From contig JAWCQZ010000001.1 in the NCBI GenBank assembly GCA_038869515.1, forward strand, positions 1 to 64,000: 64,000 nucleotides of DNA, in the 5' to 3' direction. Source of the DNA: JAWCQZ01 sp038869515 [NCBI: Halobacteria archaeon] (lineage in GTDB: Archaea > Halobacteriota > Syntropharchaeia > JACQPP01). Positions 11,159 to 19,439 of the stretch are shown here, piece after piece (the stretch's first letter is position 1; each line of letters starts with the position of its first letter). Position numbers and translations under genes: made by a program. A model generated the notes under the pieces. It ran no database searches. It was not told the DNA's origin and saw only the letters and a program-made list of their open reading frames with translations.

Positions 11159-12859
11159 TCACTCCCCGAGGAAGTAGCCCTCCGGGTCCCACGCCCGGAG
11201 GAGCTCGATCTCCCACCGCTCCGCCGCGGGCAGGGTCGGCAGGTTCGACGGGGCTTCGAACTTCCACCCGGTCCCCTTCCGCACCTCCTCGACCGTCCGG
11301 CCCGGGAGGAGTGCCGCCGGCCGGAGGAGCCCGTCGCCCCCCTTCTCGAAGAGGGCCGCAGTGGTCACCAGAGCGGAGACCCGGGCCCCCGGCGACGTGA
11401 CGTAGTCCACTTTGGAGACCAGCCGATTCCGGTCCTGGGGCATCAGGAGGACCACCTCTTTGCAGGTCGAGGCGGCGTCGTTGGCCCCCCCGGAGCCGAC
11501 GAGGAACGTCTTCCCGACGCGGGTCGAGTTCACGTTGCCCCGGCCGTCCACCTGCGCCCCGCTGAGGACCGCGAGCCCCCGGGGGGCGAGGACACCGAGG
11601 GCCTCGACCGAGGAGGCGAGCATCTTCGAGGTGGGGTGGTTGGCGAGGTTGAAGATGAACGGCAGACCCGGCCTCGGGTGGTAGCCGTAGAGCCCCATCT
11701 CCGCGAGGAGCTCCACGTGGCCCCCCTGCCGCTCCACCAGGCGACGGGCGAGCCACGCCGCCAGGTTGGAGGCGCCCTGACCAGCGAGGATCAGGGGCAT
11801 TCCCCCTTCCCGGACCCGGCGGGCGATGAGCCGGGCCGCGGCCACCACCATCCCCTCCTCCGGGGTCGTCCCGGGCCGGTCGAAGACCGCCCGGCGGGCC
11901 TCCAGCTCCCTCCGCCACGCGTCGGGCTTCAGCTTCTCCTGGAGGAGGCGGACCCGCCCGGCCCCGAGTTTCGCGACGTAACCCCCGGAGTCGGTCCCGT
12001 AGACCCACTCCTCCAGCCACTTCTGGAGTCCCTCGGCGGTCTTGCCCGCCCTCCGCATCTCGGCTAGGAAGTCGTGGTCCTCGGCGTAGCCGGTGCGGTC
12101 GGGCCCCACCACGTTCCCCGGGTGGGCCCCGAAGGGGACCTCGGAGACCCCCTCGACCAGCGCCCCGGGGACCACGAAGCCGCCGCGAGAGGCCCACTCC
12201 CGGAGGGTCCGGGTGGAGACGACCCGCTCCACGGTCGCCAGGACCCGCCCCGACGCGAAGCAGCCCCAGAGCCCCTCGATGGAGGGAGCCATCAGGAAGG
12301 CGTTGCCCGCCCGGTCGGCTCCGTAGGCGTGGAGGAGGGAGAGGTCGGGCTTCAGGGCGCGGACGTGGCCGGTCCCGCTCTCCACCTTGAAGTCCGCCCG
12401 GTTCTCCTCCGCCATTGCCGAGCCCTGGAGGCTCCGGGTCGGGAGCCACTCGAAGCCGAGGGCCGCCGCCATGAGCCTGAGGGTGAAGGTCAGCACGGTC
12501 CAGTTCTCCATCTCCAGGGCCCCCTGGGCCACCGCCCGCTGGAAGACCGGGCTCGGGGCGGGGCGGGGGAAGCCGTCCCCCGCGTAGGAGGTGATGATGC
12601 GCTTCGCCAGCCCCGCCCCCACCACCGCCTGGAGGTTGGTCCCGGAGGCGAGGGCGGCGATGGTGAAGCCGGGTTTCTGGCCCCGGAAGCGGCGGATGAG
12701 CTCGAAGCAGTGGCTGTAGGGGACCGAATGGGTGGTCGAGACGTGGAGGGTCATCCCCGGCTTGACCGCCCCGTGGAGGCGGTCGAGGGGGACCACCTTG
12801 GAGGGGCCCTCGTCGGGGGCGATGGTGAAGTGGTCGCGGAGGAGCGCCTCCAAATCCAT
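11159..12859 (-). CDS. Family I CoA-transferase, alpha and beta subunits fused
   Basis: The 566-residue protein spans two homologous halves. Residues 1-300 resemble the alpha subunit of glutaconate/acetate CoA-transferases (LHVSTTHSVPYSHCFELI, GFTIAALASGTNLQAVVGAG, HAYGADRAGNA). Residues 310-566 resemble the beta subunit (EEGMVVAAARLIARRV, LLAEMGLYGYHPRP, the GAQVDGRGNVNSTRVG turn, FLVGSGGANDAAS, DYVTSPGARVSALVT). The Glu in LLAEMGLYG occupies the position of the catalytic glutamate that forms the enzyme-CoA thioester. Most relatives are two separate chains. The acyl substrate is not predictable. A TTTTTAA box about 23 nt upstream of the ATG suggests a leaderless single-gene transcript. Confidence 0.82.
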   Translation of the reverse strand: MDLEALLRDHFTIAPDEGPSKVVPLDRLHGAVKPGMTLHVSTTHSVPYSHCFELIRRFRGQKPGFTIAALASGTNLQAVVGAGLAKRIITSYAGDGFPRPAPSPVFQRAVAQGALEMENWTVLTFTLRLMAAALGFEWLPTRSLQGSAMAEENRADFKVESGTGHVRALKPDLSLLHAYGADRAGNAFLMAPSIEGLWGCFASGRVLATVERVVSTRTLREWASRGGFVVPGALVEGVSEVPFGAHPGNVVGPDRTGYAEDHDFLAEMRRAGKTAEGLQKWLEEWVYGTDSGGYVAKLGAGRVRLLQEKLKPDAWRRELEARRAVFDRPGTTPEEGMVVAAARLIARRVREGGMPLILAGQGASNLAAWLARRLVERQGGHVELLAEMGLYGYHPRPGLPFIFNLANHPTSKMLASSVEALGVLAPRGLAVLSGAQVDGRGNVNSTRVGKTFLVGSGGANDAASTCKEVVLLMPQDRNRLVSKVDYVTSPGARVSALVTTAALFEKGGDGLLRPAALLPGRTVEEVRKGTGWKFEAPSNLPTLPAAERWEIELLRAWDPEGYFLGE

Positions 12860-12895
12860 CAGAAGCGGTGGGGGCCGGGTTAAAAAGGGTCGGTT

Positions 12896-13327
12896 TCAGG
12901 TTTCCCGCAGCCGCCGCACCATCTTCACCGCACTTTCCACTGCCCGTTTGGCGTAATCCACCCGCTCGTGCGCCTGGATGCGGCTCATGCCGGGCCCCGA
13001 GATGCCGAGGGCGACCGGCTTCTCGTGCTCGACCGCGATGTCGGCCATCTTCCGCGCCGCGTGCTGGACCACCACCTCGTCGTGCTCGGTGGAGCCCTCA
13101 ATCACCGCCCCGAGGACGACGACGCCGTCAATCCCTTTCTCCCGGGCGAGCCGCTTTGCGGCGAGGGGAACGTCGAAGACCCCGGGGACGTAGAGGGTCT
13201 TCTCGACGGTCGCCCCGAGGAAGGAGGCGTGCTCCCGGCCGAGGACCTCCATCTGCTGGGTGAGGTCCCGGTTGAACTCCGAGACGACGAAGCCCAGTCG
13301 CACATCCCCCCCGGGTTTTGCGGCCAT
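12896..13327 (-). CDS. ribH: 6,7-dimethyl-8-ribityllumazine synthase
   Basis: RibH condenses 5-amino-6-ribitylaminouracil with 3,4-dihydroxybutanone phosphate to give the lumazine precursor of riboflavin. The 143-residue product has the family motifs in order: VVSEFNRDLTQQM (pyrimidine site), VPGVFDVPLAAKRL, and VVLGAVIEGSTEHDEVV with the catalytic His in the following helix. ATG 13327 follows the stop of ribC by two bases, so both are read from the promoter upstream of ribC. The two proteins are distant relatives in archaea, and here their genes are neighbours. Confidence 0.95.
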   Translation of the reverse strand: MAAKPGGDVRLGFVVSEFNRDLTQQMEVLGREHASFLGATVEKTLYVPGVFDVPLAAKRLAREKGIDGVVVLGAVIEGSTEHDEVVVQHAARKMADIAVEHEKPVALGISGPGMSRIQAHERVDYAKRAVESAVKMVRRLRET

Positions 13328-13329
13328 GG

Positions 13330-13803
13330 TCAGAGCGAAGCCACCAGGGGCCCGACGTCGCGGAACCCCTCGCGCTGGCCGGTGCCGGCCCTCCGCACCA
13401 TCTCCTCCGGCTCCGTGAGCATCCGGAGCGCGTTCCGGGCGTGCTCCCGCGCGCGCCTCTCCATGAGCCACGCCAGCTCCCGGCCGTCCCGCGCCTCCTC
13501 CTCGTGGACGAAGACCTCGAGGATGTGGGTGTTGGTCATCAGTTGCGCGCTCTGGAGGGCGGTGGAGGCGACCTGGGCGGTCGCCTTGTCGGCGGGCTTC
13601 GGCCCGACCATGCCGAGGGCGAGGACCAGTCCGCAGCCGCGCTCTTCGATGAGTTTCTTCGAGGCGACCGGGAGGTCCTTGAGGCCGGGGACCGTGACCC
13701 GCTCGATCGAGAAGTTCGCCCCCGCCCTCAGTTCGTCGGCGGCGGCGGAACCCATGTCGACCCGGGCGAAGGTGGTGTCCGCAACACCAATCTTGAGATG
13801 CAT
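13330..13803 (-). CDS. ribC: Riboflavin synthase, archaeal type
   Basis: This 157-residue protein matches archaeal riboflavin synthase, which is unrelated to the bacterial enzyme and derives from the lumazine synthase fold. It dismutates two lumazines into riboflavin and the ribitylaminouracil substrate of RibH. Visible motifs are KIGVADTTFARVDMG, ERVTVPGLKDLPVASKKLIE, VLALGMVGPKPADK and QLMTNTHILEVFVHEEEA. It is the first gene of a two-gene operon with ribH. The ATATTAA box at 13824-13830 lies 24 nt upstream of the ATG. Confidence 0.95.
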   Translation of the reverse strand: MHLKIGVADTTFARVDMGSAAADELRAGANFSIERVTVPGLKDLPVASKKLIEERGCGLVLALGMVGPKPADKATAQVASTALQSAQLMTNTHILEVFVHEEEARDGRELAWLMERRAREHARNALRMLTEPEEMVRRAGTGQREGFRDVGPLVASL

Positions 13804-13823
13804 CTCGCGAATGTATCGGCTGG

Positions 13824-13830
13824 ATATTAA
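13824..13830. promoter_or_regulatory. Shared TATA box between ribC and the deacetylase gene
   Basis: ATATTAA is the only AT-rich element in the divergent region. Its centre is 24 nt from the ribC ATG (13803, minus strand) and 25 nt from the ATG at 13852 (plus strand), so one box may serve leaderless transcripts in both directions. Confidence 0.5.
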
Positions 13831-13851
13831 GAGTTGTGCCGCGTCTCAAAA

Positions 13852-14919
13852 ATGAGAAGGAGCCCTCATCTCCCGCGCGCCCCCCTTCAGGCGATGGTCC
13901 CCACCGCGCTCGTCACCCACCCCGCCTACCTCGACCACGACACCGGCCCCGGCCACCCGGAGCGGAGGGAGCGACTGGTCGCGGCCCGAAGGAGCCTGGA
14001 GGGGCTCGACCTGCTGCGGGCCGAGCCGGAACCCGCCCCCGCGGAGGCTCTCCGGCGGGTCCACACGGGGCGCTACCTGGACTCCCTGGAGGACCTCGAC
14101 GCCACCGGAGGCATCATCGACGGCGACACCCCGTTCCCCTCCGGGACCCTGGCCATCGCCCGGCGGAGCGCGGGGGGCGCTCTCCTCGCCGGGGACCTCG
14201 TGCTCTCGGGCAGGGCGGCCAACGCCTTCGCACTGCTGCGCCCCCCGGGCCACCATGCAGGGCGCGACTTCGGGGGCGGGTTTTGCACATTCAACAACGC
14301 CGCGCTCCTGGCGGAGCACCTGCGCGCGAAAGGGCGCAAGCGGGTCTTCATCCTCGACTGGGACGTCCACCACGGCAACGGGACGCAGGAGGTCTACGAG
14401 CGCGACCCCGGGGTGCTCTACGCCTCGACCCACCAGTTCCCCTACTACCCCGGCACCGGCGCCATGGAGGAGGCGGGCGAGGGGGAGGCGCGGGGGACCA
14501 AACTCAACCTGCCCCTGCCCGCGGGCTCCACCGGAGCCGATCTCCTCCACGCGCTCCGGGAGGCGTTCCTGCCGGTCGCGCGCGAATTCAGGCCCGACTT
14601 CGTCATCGTCTCGGCGGGCTACGACGCCTACTTCCTCGACCCCCTCGCGGGCCTCCGGTTCTGCGTCGAGACCTACGGCCGGGCTACAGAACTCGTGCGC
14701 CGATTCGCGGAGGAGGCGTGCGGCGGGCGGCTCGTGGTCCTGCTGGAGGGGGGGTACCACCTGGAGGGGCTGGCGGCCTCTGTCCGGGCGACGGTGACCG
14801 GGCTCCAGGGAACCCCGCGGGTGGCCGAGCCCCACCCGCCGCCGGAGCAGGGAGTGACGGCGAAAGAGCGCGTGGATGGACTGAAGCGGATGTTGAAGCC
14901 GGTGTGGGGTTGCCTCTAG
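13852..14919 (+). CDS. Histone deacetylase/AcuC-family deacetylase
   Basis: The protein belongs to the zinc-dependent arginase-fold deacetylases that act on acetyl-lysine, acetylpolyamines or acetoin-related substrates. It shows GPGHPERRERL near the N-terminus, the paired His in RPPGHHAGRDFGGGFC, zinc ligands in ILDWDVHHGNGTQE, the active-site YYPGTG turn, and SAGYDAYFLDPLAG near the C-terminus. ATG 13852 fits the TATA spacing; ATG 13894 gives the start most typical of the family (MVPTALVTHPAYL). Bacterial and archaeal members are mostly not chromatin enzymes. Its stop overlaps the convergent ftsZ stop by four bases. Confidence 0.88.
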   Translation: MRRSPHLPRAPLQAMVPTALVTHPAYLDHDTGPGHPERRERLVAARRSLEGLDLLRAEPEPAPAEALRRVHTGRYLDSLEDLDATGGIIDGDTPFPSGTLAIARRSAGGALLAGDLVLSGRAANAFALLRPPGHHAGRDFGGGFCTFNNAALLAEHLRAKGRKRVFILDWDVHHGNGTQEVYERDPGVLYASTHQFPYYPGTGAMEEAGEGEARGTKLNLPLPAGSTGADLLHALREAFLPVAREFRPDFVIVSAGYDAYFLDPLAGLRFCVETYGRATELVRRFAEEACGGRLVVLLEGGYHLEGLAASVRATVTGLQGTPRVAEPHPPPEQGVTAKERVDGLKRMLKPVWGCL

Positions 14920-16004
14920 AGAATCACGTCGAGGTTCCCGGTGGTGACCGCCTCGCGGGGCGCGTGCATCTGCTCCGACGTGACGCCCGAGAGGACCACC
15001 ATGACCCGGAGGAGGTCCCCGAGGCCCGGGTCCACCTGGGCCCCCCAGATGATGCGGGCGGAGGGGTCGATGCGGTCGTGGACGATCCGGGCCACCGACT
15101 CCGCCTCGCCCAGGGTCATCTTCTCCCCGCCGGAGACGTTCACCAGGGCCGCCCGGGAGGTGGCGATGTCGAGGTCGAGGAGGGGGCTGGAGAGGGCGCG
15201 CTCGGCGGCCTCCTTGGCCTTCCGCTCGCCGTTGCTCTCCCCGAAACCGACCATGGCCACGCCGCCGTCGGCGAGGACGGTCCGCAGGTCGGCGAAGTCG
15301 AGGTTCACGAGGCCCGGCCGGGTCACCAGTTCCGTGATGGAGCGGACCGAGCGGGCCAGGATGTCGTCCGCGAAGCGGAACGCCTGGTTGAGGGGCAGGT
15401 TCGGGACCAGTTCGAGGAGCTTGTCGTTGGGAATGGTGATGACCGTGTCGCAGAGCTTCTTGAGGCGGTCGAGGCCCGCCTGCGCGTTCTGCCTCCGGAC
15501 CTCGCCCTCCACCCGGAAGGGGAGGGTGGCGACCACGATGGTCAGGATGCCCAGTTCGTGGGCGACCTCGGCCACCACCGGGGCCGAGCCGGTTCCGGTC
15601 CCGCCGCCGAGGCCGCAGGTGATGAAGGCGAGGTCGGAGCCCTCCAGGCAGGCCTTGATGGACTCGATGGAGCCGCTCTCCCGTGCCGACTCCTCCCCCA
15701 CCTGGGGGTCGGCCCCCGCCCCGAGGCCCCGGGTCCGGTGGCGCCCCATGAGGACCTTCTTGTGGGCCTGGACCTTCAGGAGGTGCTGGGCGTCGGTGTT
15801 CAGCGCGATGAGTTCGGCGCCGGGGACGGAGTCCGCGAAGAGGCGCTGGACCGTGTTGGAGCCCCCGCCGCCGCACCCGAAGACCCGGACCGTGGGCTTC
15901 AGGTTCGCGAGGAGTTTCTCCAGGTCGGCGTCGCTGACCGCGCCCGAAGAGGGCCACCGGTCCCCCCGGGTCGCGGGCGGCAGATTGGGTGAAAGTCGCA
16001 TCAT
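14916..16004 (-). CDS. ftsZ: Cell division protein FtsZ
   Basis: FtsZ is the tubulin-like GTPase that forms the division ring. In the 362-residue product the P-loop-equivalent FGCGGGGSNTV begins at residue 43, the tubulin signature GGGTGTG is at residues 133-139, and the T7 synergy loop is LVNLDFADLRTVL. An unusual Pro/Arg/Ser-rich stretch of about 25 residues precedes the fold. The long C-terminal linker and the FtsA-binding tail of bacteria are absent; it ends TTGNLDVIL. A GGAGG motif precedes the ATG and a TATATA box lies at 16035-16040. It is monocistronic, convergent with the deacetylase. Confidence 0.95.
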   Translation of the reverse strand: MMRLSPNLPPATRGDRWPSSGAVSDADLEKLLANLKPTVRVFGCGGGGSNTVQRLFADSVPGAELIALNTDAQHLLKVQAHKKVLMGRHRTRGLGAGADPQVGEESARESGSIESIKACLEGSDLAFITCGLGGGTGTGSAPVVAEVAHELGILTIVVATLPFRVEGEVRRQNAQAGLDRLKKLCDTVITIPNDKLLELVPNLPLNQAFRFADDILARSVRSITELVTRPGLVNLDFADLRTVLADGGVAMVGFGESNGERKAKEAAERALSSPLLDLDIATSRAALVNVSGGEKMTLGEAESVARIVHDRIDPSARIIWGAQVDPGLGDLLRVMVVLSGVTSEQMHAPREAVTTGNLDVIL

Positions 16005-16040
16005 CCCCCTCCTCCCAGCCTGGGGAGGATTCCATATATA

Positions 16041-16865
16041 CTAATCGGGGGCGGCCCTCAATTCGGCTTCCCGGACCATCATTCCCCCCGCCGACTCCAC
16101 CAGGGCGCGCAGTTTTTTCCGCTCCTCCGAGGTGGTCCCCTTCCGGTCGGCCAGGGCCTCCCTGGTCCCCGAGAGGCGGAGGGCCTCCGCCACCCGGTCG
16201 CCGTCCAGGTCGGGGATCTGGTAGGAGGAGAACATGTGGCCGAAGAGGAGCGGGGTCTCGAAGAGGAGGCGTGCGGGGCGGGGGACGTAGTGGCCCCCGC
16301 CGAACCCGACGAGGGTCCGGCCCGACGCCGGCTCCAGGTTCAGGAGGGCCCGGGCGAGCGGGCGGGCCCACTCCGGGTCGCGCCACTCCGCCTCGGTGCA
16401 GCCAATTTCGGCGAAGAGGCAGGGGGTCGAGATGCCGGTGGGGCCGTGGTGGGTGCACTCGATGGCGACCTCCCGCCCCGAAGCGCGGAGGGCGAAGGCC
16501 AGCGCCTTGAGGTGGCCCGGGGCCGCCGCGGCGAGTTGGCGCTCCCTTCCCCCGAAGGGGGCCTCCCCGACGTTGCCGGGGAAGTGGAGCGCATAGCAGG
16601 CGCGGCCCGCGCGGCTCACGTGGCGGGAGGCGAAGACCAGAGCATCGAACCGGAACCCCGCTTCCTTCAACTCCCGGTCGGCGCCGTCCATCTGGAGGAG
16701 CGGGGTCTCCCGGACCGCCAGCAGGAGGCCGGGGCGCGATTCGACGCCGGGGGCCTCTCTTTTCCAGCCCCCCGCCTCCCGGAGCCGCTCGGCGATGTTG
16801 AGGCTGGCCGGGTCGGCGGTGGAGCAGAGGATGGCGATTGTCGCCGCTCCACTCGCGCTCTCCAT
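16041..16865 (-). CDS. dtdA: D-aminoacyl-tRNA deacylase, archaeal/plant type
   Basis: DtdA hydrolyses D-amino acids from mischarged tRNAs. The 274-residue protein matches the archaeal/plant DTD2 family: ILCSTADPASLNIAERL at the start, FDALVFASRHVSRAG, ALHFPGNVGEAPFGG, the CTHHGPTGISTPCLFAEIG core with paired His, and LVGFGGGHYVPRPA. The first eight residues (MESASGAA) are encoded by one copy of a dispersed repeat (16852-16904) that also occurs upstream of secY, so the present start codon may have been supplied by that element. The gene ends immediately before the ftsZ TATA box. Confidence 0.92.
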   Translation of the reverse strand: MESASGAATIAILCSTADPASLNIAERLREAGGWKREAPGVESRPGLLLAVRETPLLQMDGADRELKEAGFRFDALVFASRHVSRAGRACYALHFPGNVGEAPFGGRERQLAAAAPGHLKALAFALRASGREVAIECTHHGPTGISTPCLFAEIGCTEAEWRDPEWARPLARALLNLEPASGRTLVGFGGGHYVPRPARLLFETPLLFGHMFSSYQIPDLDGDRVAEALRLSGTREALADRKGTTSEERKKLRALVESAGGMMVREAELRAAPD

Positions 16866-16904
16866 ACCCCGTCGGCGCGGACCTCAATCCTGCGCGCCTC
16901 CGGC
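16852..16904 (-). repeat. Dispersed repeat, copy A, overlapping the dtdA start
   Basis: On the minus strand this copy reads GCCGGAGGCGCGCA, then 20 bases, then GGGGTATGGAGAGCGCGAG. Copy B at 45937-45988 on the plus strand has the same 14-mer and the same 19-mer with a 19-base spacer that is partly similar. The ATG inside the 19-mer is the dtdA start codon here and is unused in copy B. Confidence 0.7.
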
Positions 16905-16975
16905 ACGCGTGGCAATCGAGGGGGGATGTTCGCGCCGGCCCTCTCCCGCATCGTCAGCGTTCAATCGGCAATCGT

Positions 16976-18127
16976 TCATGAGTATTCCGCGTTGATTTTC
17001 ACATACCCCGGGCTCAGGTCGCAGCCCCACGCTGTGGCCTTCGCCCGACCCACCCCCAGGTCCACCTCGATGCGGACCTCCTTCCCGCGGAGCCAGGGGC
17101 GGGCCCGCTCCCGGTCCTTCGAGATTCCCCCCTTCGCCAGGAAGACGCGCCCCCGCGGGCCCGCCAGGGCCACATCCATCCGCTCCGGCCGCAGGTGGAC
17201 TCCCGACCGGCCCAGGGCCCCCGCGATCCGCCCCCAGTTGGGGTTGGCGCCGTAGATGGCCGCCTTCACCAGGTTCGAGCCCACCACGGCCCTCGCCGCC
17301 CGAGCCGCCTCGGCCTCGGTGCGCGCCCCCCGGACCTCGACTTCGACGAGACGGGTCGCCCCCTCGCCGTCGCGGGCCATCTGCCGGGCGAGGTCCACGC
17401 AGGCCGCCTCCACCGCCCTCTCGAACTCGGCGTGGGGCACCCGGGGCCCCTCCCGAGTGGTGATGAGCAGCGCCATGTCGTTGGTGCTCATGTCGCCGTC
17501 AATCACCAGCTGGTTGAAGGAGCGGTCGGCGGCGCGCCGGAGCGCCCGCCGGAGGACCGAGGGGGGCACCCGCGCGTCGGTGACGAGGAATGCGAGCATG
17601 GTGGCCATCCGGGGGGCGATCATCCCCACCCCCTTGGCGACGCCCCCCAGGGAAGCCCCGCGGAACCGGACCGCGGTCTCCTTGGGAACGAGGTCGGTGG
17701 TCCGCAGCCCGTCGGCGGCGGCGCGGCTGGAACGGCGCGAGGAGCCCATTTCGAGTTTGCCGAGGAGTCCCCGGACCCTGCCCAGGTCGAGGGGGACGCC
17801 GATGATGCCGGTAGAGGCGACCGCCATCTCCTCGAGGGAGCACCCGAGGACCGCCGCCCCGAGGGAGGCCATCCCCCGGGCGTCCCGGAGCCCCCGCTCC
17901 CCGGTCATGCAGTTCGCGCACCCGCTGTTGGCGATGACGCCGGCCGCCTCCCCGCGGGTCGCGACCCGCCGCGTCCAGAGGACCGGGGCTGCGGCGCACC
18001 GGTTGGTGGTGAAGACCCCGGCGACGGGGCCGCGCGCCTCCACCAGCACGACGCCGTATTTCCGGTCCCGGGCTCCGCCGCACCGGACCCCGCGCACGTT
18101 CGAGAGACCCCCGCTTCGGAACTCCAT
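16976..18127 (-). CDS. argJ: Bifunctional ornithine acetyltransferase/N-acetylglutamate synthase
   Basis: ArgJ moves the acetyl group of N-acetylornithine to glutamate, recycling it in arginine synthesis. It cleaves itself before a conserved threonine that becomes the nucleophile, here in GMIAPRMATMLAFL. The 383-residue length is normal. Other motifs are GVFTTNRCAAAPVLW, GVIANSGCANCMTGERG, GLRTTDLVPKETAV, NQLVIDGDMSTNDMALL and the C-terminal ANPNWGRIAGALG. The family consensus for the second motif is GNANACTG, so the two cysteines in GCANCMTG are a deviation. No other arginine genes are nearby. Confidence 0.94.
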   Translation of the reverse strand: MEFRSGGLSNVRGVRCGGARDRKYGVVLVEARGPVAGVFTTNRCAAAPVLWTRRVATRGEAAGVIANSGCANCMTGERGLRDARGMASLGAAVLGCSLEEMAVASTGIIGVPLDLGRVRGLLGKLEMGSSRRSSRAAADGLRTTDLVPKETAVRFRGASLGGVAKGVGMIAPRMATMLAFLVTDARVPPSVLRRALRRAADRSFNQLVIDGDMSTNDMALLITTREGPRVPHAEFERAVEAACVDLARQMARDGEGATRLVEVEVRGARTEAEAARAARAVVGSNLVKAAIYGANPNWGRIAGALGRSGVHLRPERMDVALAGPRGRVFLAKGGISKDRERARPWLRGKEVRIEVDLGVGRAKATAWGCDLSPGYVKINAEYS

Positions 18128-18152
18128 GGCCCTCCAGAGCCGCGCCGGGTTT

Positions 18153-19103
18153 CTATGCCTTGCGGTGGAGGACGACGCCGCCCGCCTCCAGGGTCTCCAC
18201 GGCCCCCTCCGCCTCCAGGACCTCCAGGTGGCCCAGGGTCTCGGCGAGGGCGAGGGAGATCTCCCCCGCCTGGACCCGGGGGAAGACCCGCTTGGCCATC
18301 TCGTAGGCCGTGGCGCGCCCCCCCAGGTCGTCGAGGGCCCTCCGGATGGCCGCCTTCCGGGCCTCGTGGTGGCGGAGAATCTTCCGCACCACCCCCTTCC
18401 AGTCGTCGATGAAGTGGCGGTGGCCGGTGTAGGCGATGCGGGGGTCGAGGGCCTCCACCCGCTTCAGGGAGGCGAGGTAGGGGCCGAGGCCCGAGCCCCG
18501 CTCCCCCACGCCCGCGAAGGGGTTCGGGGTGACGTCGCGGAGGACGTGGTCGCCGCTGAAGACCGCGCCGAGGCCGGGGGCGTCGAGGACGATCTCGCCG
18601 GGGCAGTGGCCGGGGGTGTGGAAGACGCGGAACTCCGCGTCCCCGACCCGGAACCGGTCGCCGTCGTCCAGGGAGCGCTCCACCTCCACCGGGGCCGCGG
18701 TCTTCTTGATGGGCTCCTGGAACTTCTCCATCGCGTCGGTGATGGAGCGGGGCAGCCCGTATTTCCGGCCCATCGCGATGACCTTCTGGGACCAGAGGGG
18801 GAAGGCGTCGTCGTAGGTCTCGAGCCACTCGGTGTCCCACGCGTGGACCCAGACGGCCGCCCCCGAGCGCTCCCGGATCTCCCGGGCCATGCCGAAGTGG
18901 TCTTGGTGGCCGTGGGTGACGATGACCCGCTCGACACTCCTCAGCGGGTGGCCGAGGGCCTCGAGCCCCTCCTCCAGGGCCTTCAGGCTCCGGCGGGTCC
19001 TGACCCCGGTATCCACGAGGGTGAGGGGGTCCCCCTCCAGGAGGAAGACGTTGTTGGGGCCGATCGGAAAGGGGGAGGGGATGGCGAGGTGGTGGATTTT
19101 CAT
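18153..19103 (-). CDS. Metallo-beta-lactamase-fold hydrolase
   Basis: The 316-residue protein has the zinc motif THGHQDHFG (about residues 70-78), a second ligand in HTPGHCPGEIV, an Asp in FSGDHVLRDVTPNPF, and a last His in YTGHRHFIDD. A C-terminal helical, winged-helix-like region of about 80 residues follows. The order resembles LACTB2/glyoxalase II-like proteins and the protein encoded at 7145, though sequence is well diverged. The start MKIHHLAIPSPFPIG at 19103 is chosen because it begins directly at the first strand and an AT-rich box lies 22-28 nt upstream. Substrate unknown. Confidence 0.8.
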   Translation of the reverse strand: MKIHHLAIPSPFPIGPNNVFLLEGDPLTLVDTGVRTRRSLKALEEGLEALGHPLRSVERVIVTHGHQDHFGMAREIRERSGAAVWVHAWDTEWLETYDDAFPLWSQKVIAMGRKYGLPRSITDAMEKFQEPIKKTAAPVEVERSLDDGDRFRVGDAEFRVFHTPGHCPGEIVLDAPGLGAVFSGDHVLRDVTPNPFAGVGERGSGLGPYLASLKRVEALDPRIAYTGHRHFIDDWKGVVRKILRHHEARKAAIRRALDDLGGRATAYEMAKRVFPRVQAGEISLALAETLGHLEVLEAEGAVETLEAGGVVLHRKA

Positions 19104-19227
19104 GGGCGTGTGTAAGGGCGAAAAAGGATAAAGGGGGTGGAGGGGGGTGAAGGGTTCCAAGGGATAGGGGAGTCTCGGGGGCGAACCCCCCCGGAGGGCT
19201 CAAGGCCCCTCCTCCCCCCAATCCTTG

Positions 19228-19300
19228 GGGCCCGTGGTCTAGCGGTTATGACGGCGGTCTCACACACCGCAGTTCCCCGGTTCGAATCCGGGCGGGCCCA
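19228..19300 (+). tRNA. tRNA-Val (anticodon CAC)
   Basis: A 73-nt cloverleaf folds fully: acceptor GGGCCCG with CGGGCCC, D stem GTC/GAC, anticodon stem GCGGT/ACCGC around loop CTCACAC, T arm CCCGG-TTCGAAT-CCGGG, discriminator A. The anticodon CAC reads the valine codon GTG. There is no intron and no encoded CCA. Confidence 0.97.
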
Positions 19301-19439
19301 ATCACGGGTGGCAACGTTTGGATTTGACTGAGGATGGCCGTCAGTTTCGGCAGACCTGTTCTCGGCGGCCCGCGCGCTCGACGACGACGGTCCGGGACTC
19401 GTGGACAATAAATCCCCAAAACGGACCGCCCGGGCTCGG

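Noticed and set aside
13846-16887. Open frame of about 1000 codons on the minus strand across ftsZ and dtdA
   Set aside because: Its product is Arg/Pro/Gly-rich and runs out of frame through FtsZ and DtdA, whose motifs are in the other frames; its tail is antisense to the deacetylase gene.
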